Assembly (NCBI RefSeq): GCF_023516455.1
Contig: NZ_JAMGBA010000002.1
Span: 1,001,866 to 1,065,865, forward strand
DNA from: Sphingomonas caseinilytica
GTDB taxonomy: Bacteria; Pseudomonadota; Alphaproteobacteria; Sphingomonadales; Sphingomonadaceae
DNA: 64,000 nt
Direction of reading: 5' to 3'
Part shown: positions 39,564 through 47,761 of the stretch, one piece after another
How the letters are laid out: each line of letters opens with the position of its first letter
Position numbering within the stretch: the stretch's first letter is position 1
Position numbers and translations under genes: made by a program
Notes under the pieces: model-generated
Told to the model about the DNA's origin: nothing
Database searches by the model: none
The model's input: only the letters and a program-made list of their open reading frames with translations

Positions 39564-40093
39564 TTATAAGGGTCGCGCTGCCGATGGTCTGACTGGTCGT
39601 GCCATACGACCCGAAGCGCCAACCGTTGGCGACATGGTCGCGAGAAACAGGCCAACTTGCTTTGCAGTTTGCATGTGCTCTCGTACGTTCTCTATGAGCT
39701 AATAAAAGTTTGATTGATTAGAAGTAAAAATCAACCCCAATAGGCATTGGATCGAAGCGACGATCCGCTGTGAGCTGGCTCAGGCGAGATGGGTCACCAA
39801 TGCGTTACCCGCATCGACCTGGGCAACTTCAGAATTCCCTAAAATCTGGCGCACCCAACATGAATATGATGGGCACTCGACTCATTGGGAAATTTCAGTG
39901 CCATTAGTCAAGTGACGGCCGCTTCGCGCCCATCGCGGTCGTAAGGCGCTTCCAAGCATGAACCTCAAAAGCGGACGTTTATCTACGCTCGACCGACTTA
40001 TGGCCAATGACAGCTTTCGACCAAAGAGCCAAGGCGCACGAACGGCATATCATTTCACCCATTGCGGTCATTCCGCAGGGTCTCCACTGATGG
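39564..40093. other. 530-base intergenic region with repeat copies
   Basis: No convincing gene. An AT-rich stretch around 39690-39760 (TAATAAAAGTTTGATTGATT region) stands out from the GC-rich surroundings and may hold the promoter of the 38136-39563 gene. Degenerate copies of the dispersed accessory repeat lie at about 39967-40015 (AATGACAGCTTTCGACC) and 40051-40077 (TTTCACCCATTGCGGTCATT). Marks the boundary between the core-gene part and the accessory part. Confidence 0.6.
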
Positions 40094-41170
40094 ATGATGG
40101 CGACGGCATTTAGGCATTGGACGTGGGCTTCGCCCTTCATCGCGTGGCTGCTCATAGCGGCCAGCATTGCAACACCGATCTTAACGCTACTGCTGGTTGC
40201 CGCTCTGATAGTCACAGTACTCGCCGCAGTGCATCATGCCGAGCTAGTTGCCGACCGAGTAGGCGAGCCGTTCGGCACTTTCATTCTGGCTGTTGCGGTA
40301 ACGATAATCGAATTAGGTTTGATCCTGACGCTCATGTTGGCCGCTGGCGAAGGCGCGGCCACACTTGCTCGCGATACCGTCTTCGCGGCTGTTATGATCA
40401 TATTGAACGGACTGGTGGGCGTTTGCATCCTGGTTGGTGGCTTGCGATATCGAGAGCAGATATTTCAGCAAACCGGCGTCAGCGCGTCGCTGGCTACGCT
40501 CTCGGCATTGACGGTGCTCACCCTGGTGCTTCCGAACTTTACGACAAGCGAACCTGGCCCCCTTTATGCGCCATCGCAGCTCGGCTTTGTCGCCGTAGTC
40601 TCTTTCCTGCTCTATGCTACATTCGTCTCGGTTCAAACTGTTCGGCATCGGGGCTATTTCCTGCCAACAAAGCCGTCCGTCCATGACTTCGACGCGAATG
40701 AAGTTCCTCCTTCAGTTCCGCATACTCTTATATCTTCCGTGTTGCTCCTGGCCTGCCTGGGAGCCGTCGTTTTGCTCGCGAAAACCCTGGCGCCAGCCAT
40801 CACAGCGGCCGTAGCCAATGCTGGGGCTCCCAATAGCATCGTTGGAGTGATCATAGCTGCGCTCGTGCTATTACCCGAAAGCGTTTCGGCTACGCGAGCC
40901 GCCCTTGCCGATCGGCTGCAAACGAGCCTCAACCTCGGGCTTGGTTCGGCCTTAGCTACAATTGGCCTCACGATCCCGGCGGTCGCTGCGCTTTCGCTGA
41001 TTGCTGGGCTGCCGATTTCGCTCGGTTTGGATGCGCGCAGCGTCATCTTGCTGTTTCTCACCCTAATCGTCGCGACCTTGTCGCTCGGAACGGGCAGAAC
41101 GACGGTTCTCCAAGGGGCAATTCACTTGGTCATATTTGGCGTTTATCTCTTCACGACCGTGGTCCCTTGA
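40094..41170 (+). CDS. chaA: Calcium/proton antiporter, ChaA type
   Basis: A 358-residue CaCA-superfamily inner-membrane exchanger, best matching ChaA, which expels Ca2+ or Na+ for H+. Two inverted alpha-repeat motifs are visible: GEPFGTFILAVAVTIIELGL near residues 55-74, and LPESVSATRAALADRLQTSL near 260. About ten helices separate them. A start at 40094 (ATG) is chosen; the site before it is weak. It lies at the edge of the accessory region. Confidence 0.85.
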   Translation: MMATAFRHWTWASPFIAWLLIAASIATPILTLLLVAALIVTVLAAVHHAELVADRVGEPFGTFILAVAVTIIELGLILTLMLAAGEGAATLARDTVFAAVMIILNGLVGVCILVGGLRYREQIFQQTGVSASLATLSALTVLTLVLPNFTTSEPGPLYAPSQLGFVAVVSFLLYATFVSVQTVRHRGYFLPTKPSVHDFDANEVPPSVPHTLISSVLLLACLGAVVLLAKTLAPAITAAVANAGAPNSIVGVIIAALVLLPESVSATRAALADRLQTSLNLGLGSALATIGLTIPAVAALSLIAGLPISLGLDARSVILLFLTLIVATLSLGTGRTTVLQGAIHLVIFGVYLFTTVVP

Positions 41171-41396
41171 GCACGTTCAAAGCGCTTGGCTGATTGCACC
41201 GGCCGCCGGCTCTTCGGCCGTGCATGAAAATTTCTTCTGGTTCACGATAGCCTGTGCGTCGGGCGCATTTGCACAGGCATATGCAGGGCGTGAGTCCGAC
41301 ATGCCTGTATCAAAGCCTACACCTACCAGAACGCGTATACGAGCGCTGAACCGACAACCAGGACCGTGAGCGCAAATGGGGCGACGATCGAGCGGG

Positions 41397-41651
41397 TCAT
41401 TGCGCTGCACCGCGTCGCACTTCGGCTATGGCGTCGCTGGCGTTTGTGTAGCGGAAGCCATTGACCAGATAGTGGTCGGCTCGAACCTTTTCGATGCCGA
41501 GCGCTGCAATAGCATCTGCTTCCGCCGTTTTGGCCTTTGTGCCATATCGGGTGGCCAATTCCTGATGCACAAGTCGTGCTTCGGGCGACGCAGCGCACCT
41601 GACCATATCCATTTCTTCGCTCTCACGAGAGAGCCAGTAACATTGTTCCAC
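41397..41651 (-). CDS. Small protein with helical module and RYTNA-DAIA tail
   Basis: An 84-residue protein from a GTG at 41651 with AGAAGGA eight bases upstream. The N-terminal half is helical with a Y/W-x-x-R-E-x-E...AASPEARLVHQELATRYG pattern that recurs in the gene at 53059. The C-terminal half ends in YLVNGFRYTNASDAIAEVRR, a motif shared with the genes at 42205 and 48075. It links two small modules. Function unknown; it is one of several such proteins in the accessory region. Confidence 0.7.
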   Translation of the reverse strand: MEQCYWLSRESEEMDMVRCAASPEARLVHQELATRYGTKAKTAEADAIAALGIEKVRADHYLVNGFRYTNASDAIAEVRRGAAQ

Positions 41652-41677
41652 CGCTCTATTCCTTCTGCTTGAAATGA

Positions 41678-41697
41678 CCCGCGCCCCCCGGCGCGGG
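41678..41697 (-). terminator. GC hairpin downstream of cold-shock gene
   Basis: CCCGCGCC (41678-41685) and GGCGCGGG (41690-41697) form an 8-bp hairpin with a four-base loop, 37 bases past the end of the minus-strand cold-shock gene. The U-tract is poor. Confidence 0.4.
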
Positions 41698-41733
41698 CCG
41701 GACGAGGTTTGACTACCCCGTCGATAACCGAAT

Positions 41734-41940
41734 TTACGCGGGCTGAAGGTTGACGGCGCATTCGACGCCATCCTTGTTCTTGCCAATCTCGTAAGAGAGT
41801 CGGCGATCCGTTTTTGGAGTCGTTGCATCGCCCCACGACACCGCGCCCTTCTCGAACTGCAAGTCAGCGTTGCCATTTTCGGGCCGGATCGTTCCGAAGC
41901 CCTTGGTCTCGTCAAATCTCTTGATGGTTCCGAACAACAT
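41734..41940 (-). CDS. Divergent cold-shock-domain protein
   Basis: A 68-residue protein with a cold-shock-like OB fold: FGTIKRFDETKGFGTIRPEN, then LQFEKGAVSWGDA and YEIGKNKDGVECAVNL. The canonical RNA-binding RNP1 (KGFGFI) reads KGFGTI and RNP2 (VFVH) reads LQFE, so key aromatic contacts are missing. Length is normal for CspA. Related to the gene at 45618 on the other strand. It may bind other ligands or nucleic acid in a different way. Confidence 0.75.
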   Translation of the reverse strand: MLFGTIKRFDETKGFGTIRPENGNADLQFEKGAVSWGDATTPKTDRRLSYEIGKNKDGVECAVNLQPA

Positions 41941-42204
41941 GATGTGCTCCTTTCAATTCGCACGCGACCAGGATCGGCCCGTGCGGCTAGAGAGACGAAA
42001 AGATGGAGAAAGGAGCGACTTAGCGCCTGGCACCGTCATTGCGACTGGTAGCAAGAAAGATATGCACCCGATTTAAGTAATAAGATAGTGACATCGCGAA
42101 AATAAAATCAGAATGTGTTATTAGGCTTTTATCGCAATCATTCTATTTCCAAGCCGACTGCGACTGGGAGATTTAACGCTCCCGCTTGTAGGTTGGAGCC
42201 TCAT

Positions 42205-42414
42205 ATGCCTTCGAGATCAGAAAAATCGTACGCGGCATCGCAATGGGAGAATGAAGGGGGCGCGATGAGGCCCTCCACCATTGGGGCCGACGTCGGCCAC
42301 AAGCTGGCTGCTCATGGGATCACCGCCATCCCGCTCACCGTCTATGAGTGGTCGGGATACCGCTATACCAACGCGAAGGACGCGATTGCTGCGGCAGAGC
42401 GGAACATTCGATGA
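42205..42414 (+). CDS. Small WENEGG/YRYTNA-DAIA family protein
   Basis: A 69-residue protein. WENEGGAMRP is followed by a helical stretch and then LTVYEWSGYRYTNAKDAIA-type C-terminal motif. Nearly the same architecture appears at 48075-48305 (WENEGGPMAP ... LTVFDWGGYRYSNARDAIA). GGTTGGAG precedes the ATG at 42205. Its stop overlaps the next ATG (ATGA), so it is translationally coupled to 42411-42665. Function unknown. Confidence 0.75.
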   Translation: MPSRSEKSYAASQWENEGGAMRPSTIGADVGHKLAAHGITAIPLTVYEWSGYRYTNAKDAIAAAERNIR

Positions 42415-42665
42415 GCCAGAAACCTCATCCAATTTCAGCGGACAATGACCGTCGGGGATTGCGCTGTTGGCATGAGTGGCAAATTGAGGGGCATGAGAAA
42501 CGCATCGTGCTCTGCGTTGAAACGGAGTTAGAAATGCGGCCCGGGGAGCCTGGTTTCGATCCGCTGGCGTTGGAGGCCCTTGTCCTCGACGCCAACGAAA
42601 TGATGAGGTCTTGCCCCAGCCCGATCGACTCGGTCCGCATCGTCCCGGCCCGCCGATACGGCTAA
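42411..42665 (+). CDS. Hypothetical small acidic protein
   Basis: An 84-residue cytoplasmic protein: RCWHEWQIEGHEKRIVLCVE, MRPGEPGFDPLALEAL and SIDSVRIVPARRYG-type end. It overlaps the preceding gene by ATGA, so both are probably made together. No family recognised. Two cysteines and a central acidic stretch are the main features. Confidence 0.6.
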   Translation: MSQKPHPISADNDRRGLRCWHEWQIEGHEKRIVLCVETELEMRPGEPGFDPLALEALVLDANEMMRSCPSPIDSVRIVPARRYG

Positions 42666-42744
42666 CGACCGCTTTCCGCCCTTAGTGGCCACCAACGACC
42701 CAAAGCGGACAGGCGGCTCCGCGCTGTATGAAAATTAATAACGA

Positions 42745-42765
42745 GGCAGAGACGTCGCCTCTGCC
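42745..42765 (-). terminator. Terminator-like hairpin after secreted protein gene
   Basis: GGCAGAG (42745-42751) pairs with CTCTGCC (42759-42765). On the minus strand it follows the gene ending at 42778 and is followed by an AT-rich TTATTAATTTTC stretch, which supports a terminator. Confidence 0.6.
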
Positions 42766-42777
42766 CCACATCGACTA

Positions 42778-43233
42778 CTACTTGGCAGGCATAAACGTCA
42801 CTTCGCGCATTAGGTACTCACCGGTGATATTCCGCAGGTTCGGATAAACGGTGGTCGTTGTCGTGCGCGTCGCGGCCTCGTGCTGGGTTCCCCAGGCACG
42901 CATGAACGCTTCATAGCGGGCTTTGTTGGGCGCAAGATCGCTGGTGTTTGCGAAGGTAGCGACAAGCATCACGTTAAAGTCGCCGCTGTTGGGCAGGTCA
43001 CTCACGTAGACGTGATAATCCTTGATCTGGCCCAGCTGTTTCGCAGCGGCATTGCTCGCGACCCAGGTATTTCGGATGCCCTGTAGATAATCTTCGACCA
43101 TGTTTTCCTTCACCTTGATGGTCGACACGTTCGATACGCTGTCGCTCACGGTATAGTCCTGGTAGGGCTTAAGCTGAGCAGTCGCGGGCGTGGCAATGGC
43201 CACGGCGATGCCGAGGGCTAATAGCTTCTTCAT
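42778..43233 (-). CDS. Exported hypothetical protein
   Basis: A 151-residue protein with a clear signal peptide (KKLLALGIAVAIATPATAQ). The mature part contains IKVKENMVEDYLQGIRNTWV and YHVYVSDLPNSGDFNVMLVA, suggesting an alpha/beta dimeric-barrel-like fold, and a Thr-rich stretch (RTTTTTVYP). AAGGA lies before the ATG. An inverted repeat at 43270-43287 sits about 37-54 bases upstream and could be its operator. Function unknown. Confidence 0.72.
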   Translation of the reverse strand: MKKLLALGIAVAIATPATAQLKPYQDYTVSDSVSNVSTIKVKENMVEDYLQGIRNTWVASNAAAKQLGQIKDYHVYVSDLPNSGDFNVMLVATFANTSDLAPNKARYEAFMRAWGTQHEAATRTTTTTVYPNLRNITGEYLMREVTFMPAK

Positions 43234-43269
43234 CGGATTTTCCTTGTTGTGTAGCTAACTTGCTACGAG

Positions 43270-43287
43270 GCGAACCGAACGGTTCGC
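43270..43287. promoter_or_regulatory. Perfect palindrome, candidate operator
   Basis: GCGAACC (43270-43276) and GGTTCGC (43281-43287) are exact inverted arms around GAAC. It lies 37 bases upstream of the minus-strand secreted protein gene, a typical repressor-site position. No neighbouring repressor gene identifies the protein. Confidence 0.45.
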
Positions 43288-43424
43288 TGGAGCGGCCCGA
43301 CCACTTGGGCACACAGAACTGGTGGGATAAGACGTTCCTGGAGCGACACAGCACCTCATTGGCGGAAAAAGCAAGCGGGGCGGGATATTTACGTTCGAGA
43401 CCTGCTGTTTTTCGGCGGCTTCTA

Positions 43425-43560
43425 ATGATCGGCCGCATTGTCACCCCGGCGCGCGGCCGAGCACCTCAAGCTTTGCCTGCTCGAACTCGGCGGCAAGGCC
43501 CGCTGATCGTAATAGAGGACGCCGATCTCGACGAGGCTGTCAAGGCAGCAGCATCCTTGC
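43425..43560 (+). pseudogene. Aldehyde dehydrogenase relic
   Basis: Across two frames the DNA reads GRIVTPA...AEHLKLCLLELGGKA and then PLIVIEDADLDEAVKAA, matching the nucleophile-adjacent segment of aldehyde dehydrogenases (LELGGKAPLIV..DADLD). A frameshift and a TGA separate the parts, and nothing else of a roughly 480-residue enzyme remains. The 43234-43643 interval has no intact gene otherwise. This is a fragment left by deletion, not a functional gene. Confidence 0.7.
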
Positions 43561-43643
43561 TCAGTTGTTCTATCAGGCACAAAACGGTTACATGGATGTG
43601 GCCCCCGTTTCCGAGGACCACTGTAGCGCGGATGGGGCTAGCA

Positions 43644-44045
43644 CTACTTCGGAGTAACGATAGTAATGGCAGTCGCCGCAATGGTTGAAGAACCCGTCGC
43701 CGCAATGTCGCGAGCTCGTTGAATGGCTCGCGCAATCTGAGGTCGGGCGCCAGCCCATGCGAACCTGCTGCACCCCTGCCTGGCAAATGAATGCGGAGAC
43801 GATCCAACTGACTCGCGGCAAACCGCTGACACTGCGCCTCGAACGCGGTGATTTAGAGTGGTTTCGCCAGCAGCGCTCGCCAGGTTGAGATCAGCATAGC
43901 TGACGCGGCGGGTGGGAGCCAGATCGGATGGTGCCACAACGAGAACGGGCCGATCCTTGGCAGATGCAGAAGGCGCCACAATGACAAGCCCTCCTGCAGC
44001 AAGTGCCACGGCGGCACTCATGGAGAGCAGCTTACGGTAAGTCAT
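43644..44045 (-). CDS. UrcA family protein
   Basis: A 133-residue exported protein of the UrcA family. Signal peptide (RKLLSMSAAVALAAGGLVIV) then VSYADLNLASAAGETTLNHR and AVSAVCRES, the family's conserved mid-segment with one cysteine; a second cysteine follows in ARQGCSRF. ATG at 44045 is preferred over the ATG six residues earlier. UrcA proteins are small secreted proteins of unknown role in Caulobacterales and sphingomonads. It lies 73 bases downstream of the LytTR regulator on the same strand, which may control it. Confidence 0.82.
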   Translation of the reverse strand: MTYRKLLSMSAAVALAAGGLVIVAPSASAKDRPVLVVAPSDLAPTRRVSYADLNLASAAGETTLNHRVRGAVSAVCRESVGSSPHSFARQGCSRFAWAGARPQIARAIQRARDIAATGSSTIAATAITIVTPK

Positions 44046-44118
44046 TACATGCCTTCTTTCCAATCCCTGAGGACGGGATTGGATGGCACCTTAGATAGTG
44101 CCGCGCATTATTATTTGG

Positions 44119-44853
44119 TTAACTGATGCTCTTGAGATCGACGAGGTCGCTGCCTTTCGACGAACCCGGCCCACGTTTCGATGTAGGCGATCGCAAAGTA
44201 CGCAGTATCTCTACCACACGAGTCTTCGAAATTGGTTCTTGAGTGCCGTCATCAAGCAACGCGAACCAACCTCTCTTCTCACGCATAACGCTTCCGATGA
44301 AATCATAGCGCACTAGTATGGAACGATTGATCTGAACAAATTCGTCGACCGGGAGGCGCTCAACCAGTGAATGCAAAGTCGAATGAACCATCCAACTGCT
44401 GTCGGCCGAGTAGATGAGCATATAGTCGCCCTCCGCGCGTACTTTGTCGACAATCGAGAAATCGATGCGTTTAAGGCCGTTTGCAATCGGCACCCAGATT
44501 GCCCGATCACGCTGGTGCGTGCTGACGAAGCGCCTGCCGATAAAGCTTGTCTCGTAGCGAGCCACCAATGCTGCCAATCGTCCGGCCATGCAATGTAGCT
44601 GGCTATTGTAGGCACTCATGTTGGGAAATGTTGCTTCGATTATGAAATCGAAACTGCCGCTTACCTCGGCGGAATCCAGGACCGAGGGGCAGTGGATGAG
44701 CGCGCTTTTGAACGCGAACACGTCATCAGGTGAGGCCCGAGGATCAAATATGATTGAGACGATGACGCGCAGGTCTTCCGAGATGGCTGGACCACCGGGG
44801 CGGCCATCAGATAGGGCTCTATTGAAACCGGGGCCCGCGACCCGTGTGTCCAT
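44119..44853 (-). CDS. Regulator fusing Lrp/AsnC ligand domain to LytTR DNA-binding domain
   Basis: A 244-residue two-domain protein. Residues about 26-109 resemble the RAM effector domain of Lrp/AsnC regulators (VIVSIIFDPRASPDDVFAFK, VSGSFDFIIEATFPNMSAYN). There is no N-terminal Lrp helix-turn-helix. Residues about 119-220 are a LytTR DNA-binding domain (VRAEGDYMLIYSADSSWMV, FVQINRSILVRYDFIGSV). It would sense a small molecule and bind DNA by LytTR, an uncommon pairing. The downstream UrcA-family gene on the same strand is a candidate target. Confidence 0.8.
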   Translation of the reverse strand: MDTRVAGPGFNRALSDGRPGGPAISEDLRVIVSIIFDPRASPDDVFAFKSALIHCPSVLDSAEVSGSFDFIIEATFPNMSAYNSQLHCMAGRLAALVARYETSFIGRRFVSTHQRDRAIWVPIANGLKRIDFSIVDKVRAEGDYMLIYSADSSWMVHSTLHSLVERLPVDEFVQINRSILVRYDFIGSVMREKRGWFALLDDGTQEPISKTRVVEILRTLRSPTSKRGPGSSKGSDLVDLKSIS

Positions 44854-45135
44854 GATTCAACTCTTCCTGTAATAGGGCTTTAAGCTCCGCCCAGTCGCGC
44901 AGCCGGATCTAGACGATATACCTTTAGGAGGTGCCCCGGTCTGAGAAGGCGGCCAAGGAGCTCTCCAACGGCCAGTACGCCCCTTCACCAATTAACGGCA
45001 GTTAATGCTCATTGCCTGCGGCATTCCTGCGCCTACGCGAAGCTGCAATCATGTCCGCAATGGGGCGAAAGCGATCATGGCCGGAACGCGTGAAAAGTGG
45101 GCACTAGGAATGAGGCGTCCTTGCCGCTCACCCGC

Positions 45136-45354
45136 CTAAAACATCCAGGCAAATATCGCCAAGATTGCTGCCACCAGGCTGAGTCCGAACGCTGCCACTA
45201 GTGCCATTGCCGCCCTATTCTCGCGGGTATCTCGCTCAAGGCGCCCGGCGGCGGGTTGTAGTTGCGGCTGGCGAAAGACGTTCCACCACGCAGCGCCCGA
45301 GCCAAGAAGCACAAATATGCCGGCCAAAGCAAATATATAACTAAAATCCTGCAC
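45136..45354 (-). CDS. Small membrane protein
   Basis: A 72-residue protein with two hydrophobic helices: FSYIFALAGIFVLLGSGAAW near the start and ALVAAFGLSLVAAILAIFAW at the end, with a charged loop (RLERDTRENRAA). GTG at 45354 has AGGA upstream and gives this layout. A TTG at 45477 would add an AT-rich, less coherent start. Two-helix stress-linked membrane protein of unknown role. Confidence 0.55.
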   Translation of the reverse strand: MQDFSYIFALAGIFVLLGSGAAWWNVFRQPQLQPAAGRLERDTRENRAAMALVAAFGLSLVAAILAIFAWMF

Positions 45355-45617
45355 TACACTTAATCCTGCACGGTGAAGCAGATAAATAGTACTCCACGAC
45401 CAACATAATAAAAATGCCGTAGACCTCAATAAAGTTCCATATAAATATCTTTTATATTTTAAAGATTCACCTTGCAAATGCCAATCATTGTGGTTATTTG
45501 TATCTCGCTACCAGTCGAAATCGACGGTCTTGGGCGCTAAGGCGCACCTTCTTCCATCTTTAGCGTCTCCTAGCGGCAGGGCGCCAATCTCGGTGCGTGC
45601 CAACAAAGGAACTCACC

Positions 45618-45827
45618 ATGAAGTATTTTGGAACAGTGAAGTCATTCGACACCATCAAGGGCCACGGCGAGATCAAGCCGGAAGCCGGCGGTGACATGCT
45701 TCGCTTCGAGCGCAGCGCCTTCTCGTGGGAGAACAACAGTGTCCCGACGGTAGGCCAGCGTCTCTCCTATGACGTAGGCACCACCAAGGAGCGTCAGCCC
45801 TGCGCGCTGAATCTCGCAACGATCTAA
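45618..45827 (+). CDS. Divergent cold-shock-domain protein
   Basis: A 69-residue protein with cold-shock-like layout: FGTVKSFDTIKGHGEIKPEA, LRFERSAFSWENNSVPTVGQ and LSYDVGTTKERQPCALNL. RNP1 is KGHGEI and RNP2 LRFER, so nucleic-acid-contacting aromatics are replaced. It has AAAGGA seven bases before the ATG. Paralogue of 41734-41940. It is followed by a hairpin at 45841-45868. Confidence 0.75.
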   Translation: MKYFGTVKSFDTIKGHGEIKPEAGGDMLRFERSAFSWENNSVPTVGQRLSYDVGTTKERQPCALNLATI

Positions 45828-45840
45828 ACAACGGAACGTC

Positions 45841-45868
45841 GGGCGGAGGCGAGCATTCGTCTCCGCCC
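45841..45868 (+). terminator. Hairpin after cold-shock-like gene
   Basis: GGGCGGAG (45841-45848) and CTCCGCCC (45861-45868) form an 8-bp stem with a 12-base loop, 13 bases past the stop. The T-run is weak, so termination is likely but not certain. Confidence 0.5.
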
Positions 45869-45967
45869 CCGCATTTCGACGCCGCTTCGTGAGGTGACGT
45901 CAAAAACGCGTCCCAGCGATCAGCGGTGCAACTGCTTCCCCTGCATGGGGACTCAAGGAGAAATTCA

Positions 45968-46543
45968 ATGCGACCGATTTACATGTTGATGGCGGGCTTC
46001 GCCGCGCTGTCACTCGCCGCGCCAGGCGCGGCCCAGTGGGGCAATGCCCGCACTTACAGCCACCAGCTGCAGATCCAGATCAACGCTGGCGTCCACCAGG
46101 GAACCATTTCGCGGACTGAGAGCATTGGTCTGCGCGAGGACCTCGGCCGACTGGTTCAGCTTGAGCGCCAGTTCAGCCCGAACGGGATCAGCGGCCGCGA
46201 GCATGCCACTCTGATGCAGCACAGCACTTCGCTTGCGACGGAAATCCGTACCGCAAGCCGCGACTATAACCCCCGTGGCGATCAATCAGCGGGCTGGGAT
46301 AGTTGCGCCATCAATGGCAATTACGCCGACCCCCGCTTTTCTGGACCGCATCCTGGTGACCGCTTCTACGGTGACACTCGGATTGGACAGCACGCCACGG
46401 CCCGAATTTTGCACATGCCGGTCCAGCACCGGGCCGATTATGTCGACAACGATCGGATTTATTATGGTTACGACAATGGCCGCATCTACCAGATCGACCG
46501 CCAGTCGCAGATGATCCTTGCGCTGCTTGATTTGCCGCGCTGA
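45968..46543 (+). CDS. Exported hypothetical protein
   Basis: A 191-residue protein, signal peptide (RPIYMLMAGFAALSLAAPGA). The N-terminal half is helical (HQLQIQINAGVHQGTISRTE, DLGRLVQLERQFSPNGISGR). The C-terminal half ends with RIYYGYDNGRIYQIDRQSQM, a YxY-x-Gly-Arg-x-x-x-x-Asp pattern seen in small exported proteins of sphingomonads. ATG at 45968 follows AAGGAGAAATTC, better than the upstream start at 45926. Function unknown. Confidence 0.7.
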   Translation: MRPIYMLMAGFAALSLAAPGAAQWGNARTYSHQLQIQINAGVHQGTISRTESIGLREDLGRLVQLERQFSPNGISGREHATLMQHSTSLATEIRTASRDYNPRGDQSAGWDSCAINGNYADPRFSGPHPGDRFYGDTRIGQHATARILHMPVQHRADYVDNDRIYYGYDNGRIYQIDRQSQMILALLDLPR

Positions 46544-46553
46544 TAAAGTGTCA

Positions 46554-46595
46554 CGCGGAAAGGACGTCCAGCTTCGGCCGGGCGTCCTTTTTTTG
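46554..46595. terminator. Bidirectional Rho-independent terminator
   Basis: A stem of AAAGGACG-CC and GG-CGTCCTTT around the loop AGCTTCGGCC, followed by a T7 run at 46588-46594. It lies between the convergent gene at 45968 (plus) and the histidine kinase at 46598 (minus) and could serve the plus-strand gene best. Confidence 0.85.
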
Positions 46596-46597
46596 AA

Positions 46598-47686
46598 TCA
46601 TGCGGCCACGGGCAAGCGGGATTCGAACGTCGAGCGGGTCACATCCACGGTGAACCCCTTGGGCGACGAGGCCTCCGAAATTTGAGCATTGAGTTGCTTC
46701 GCCAATGCCGCGATCAGGGCGGTGCCGAGACCGGTCGAGCTCTTCGAATTTTCGGTGTGCAATCGACCGAAACCATTGTCGGACACCGTCAGCTTCCAGT
46801 CCAACTTGGCCATCTCGAACGTGACGCGAATGCGCGCGGATGCGTGCGCCTTTGGAAAGGCATGTTTGATGGCATTCATAATAAGTTCGGTAACGATCAG
46901 TCCAACACTGACCGCGTGACTGCTGGGCAATGCGCCTTCGCTGGCTGCAACGACGATATCGATACTCTGTTTGGGTCCGACCATCGACGAGGCGAGGCCC
47001 CCACTCAGCTTCGTCAGATAAGGCCCCATTTCGATCTGCTCGATGCCATGGGATGCATTCAATTGTCTCTGCACGGCGGCGACCGACATCACTCTTTGGT
47101 GCGCCGCGCGCAATTCGCTCTTGGTCTCCTCCGACGACACCGAGCCTGCCTTCAAAAGTAAGATGCTGGCGATAATCTGCAGGCTGTTGGCGATGCGGTG
47201 CTGCATTTCGCGTAGCAGGGTCCTCTGCTGCTCGAGCAACTCTTCCGTATGTTCCAGCAATTGCTGCTTTTCCTGCTCGGCGATGCGCCGCTCGGTGATA
47301 TCCTTGATCGCGAGCAGAACCATCCGACTGCTGCCACCCTCGTCACGGATCGGCAGCGCGTTGAGCTGAAATGTGCGCCTGCCAAGCTTGGCAAAATCCT
47401 GCTCGAACTCGAAGCCTCCCATCGCCGCGTGCTCGGGGATGACGGCTGCCAGCAACTGGTGGAGACCTGGGATGTCCCATTGTCCGCCGGAAAGCTCGAA
47501 CAGGGAGCGGCCCTGGGTCTTTGCCGGGTCCTCGCCGAATACCTCGTAAAAGCAGCGGCTGCCGGCGAGAAGATGCAGCGTGTCGTCAAGGACCAGGAAG
47601 GGTTCCGGAAGCGTGTCGACGATCGCCAGCGCAAGCGTTTGAGCCTCGGCGAGATCGTGAATCTGTTTCATGTGGAGATGCTCCAT
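46598..47686 (-). CDS. PAS-HisKA_2 (HWE-type) sensor histidine kinase
   Basis: A 362-residue soluble histidine kinase. An N-terminal PAS domain (about 15-130; LPEPFLVLDDTLHLLAGSRC, FQLNALPIRDEGGSSRMVLL) precedes the HisKA_2 helices with EMQHRIANSLQIIASI, phospho-acceptor His163. The ATPase domain has ELIMNAIKHAFPKA (N box), DNGFG and GLGTALI. No membrane segment is present. HWE/HisKA_2 kinases act in alphaproteobacterial general stress and light signalling. No response regulator is adjacent. It follows two small genes in the same direction. Confidence 0.88.
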   Translation of the reverse strand: MEHLHMKQIHDLAEAQTLALAIVDTLPEPFLVLDDTLHLLAGSRCFYEVFGEDPAKTQGRSLFELSGGQWDIPGLHQLLAAVIPEHAAMGGFEFEQDFAKLGRRTFQLNALPIRDEGGSSRMVLLAIKDITERRIAEQEKQQLLEHTEELLEQQRTLLREMQHRIANSLQIIASILLLKAGSVSSEETKSELRAAHQRVMSVAAVQRQLNASHGIEQIEMGPYLTKLSGGLASSMVGPKQSIDIVVAASEGALPSSHAVSVGLIVTELIMNAIKHAFPKAHASARIRVTFEMAKLDWKLTVSDNGFGRLHTENSKSSTGLGTALIAALAKQLNAQISEASSPKGFTVDVTRSTFESRLPVAA

Positions 47687-47761
47687 CAGGCGGGAGCGTC
47701 ACACTTCTCTCAGCCACCGGCGCGCCTTGCAATGGCCGGTGATGGAACTCGCTATACGCGC

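Noticed and set aside
39979..40215. A 78-residue minus-strand frame in the gap before chaA.
   Set aside because: It overlaps the chaA start on the other strand, includes repeat copies and shows no protein-like pattern.
43685..43888. A 67-residue plus-strand frame.
   Set aside because: It lies opposite the well-supported UrcA-family gene and has no ribosome site.
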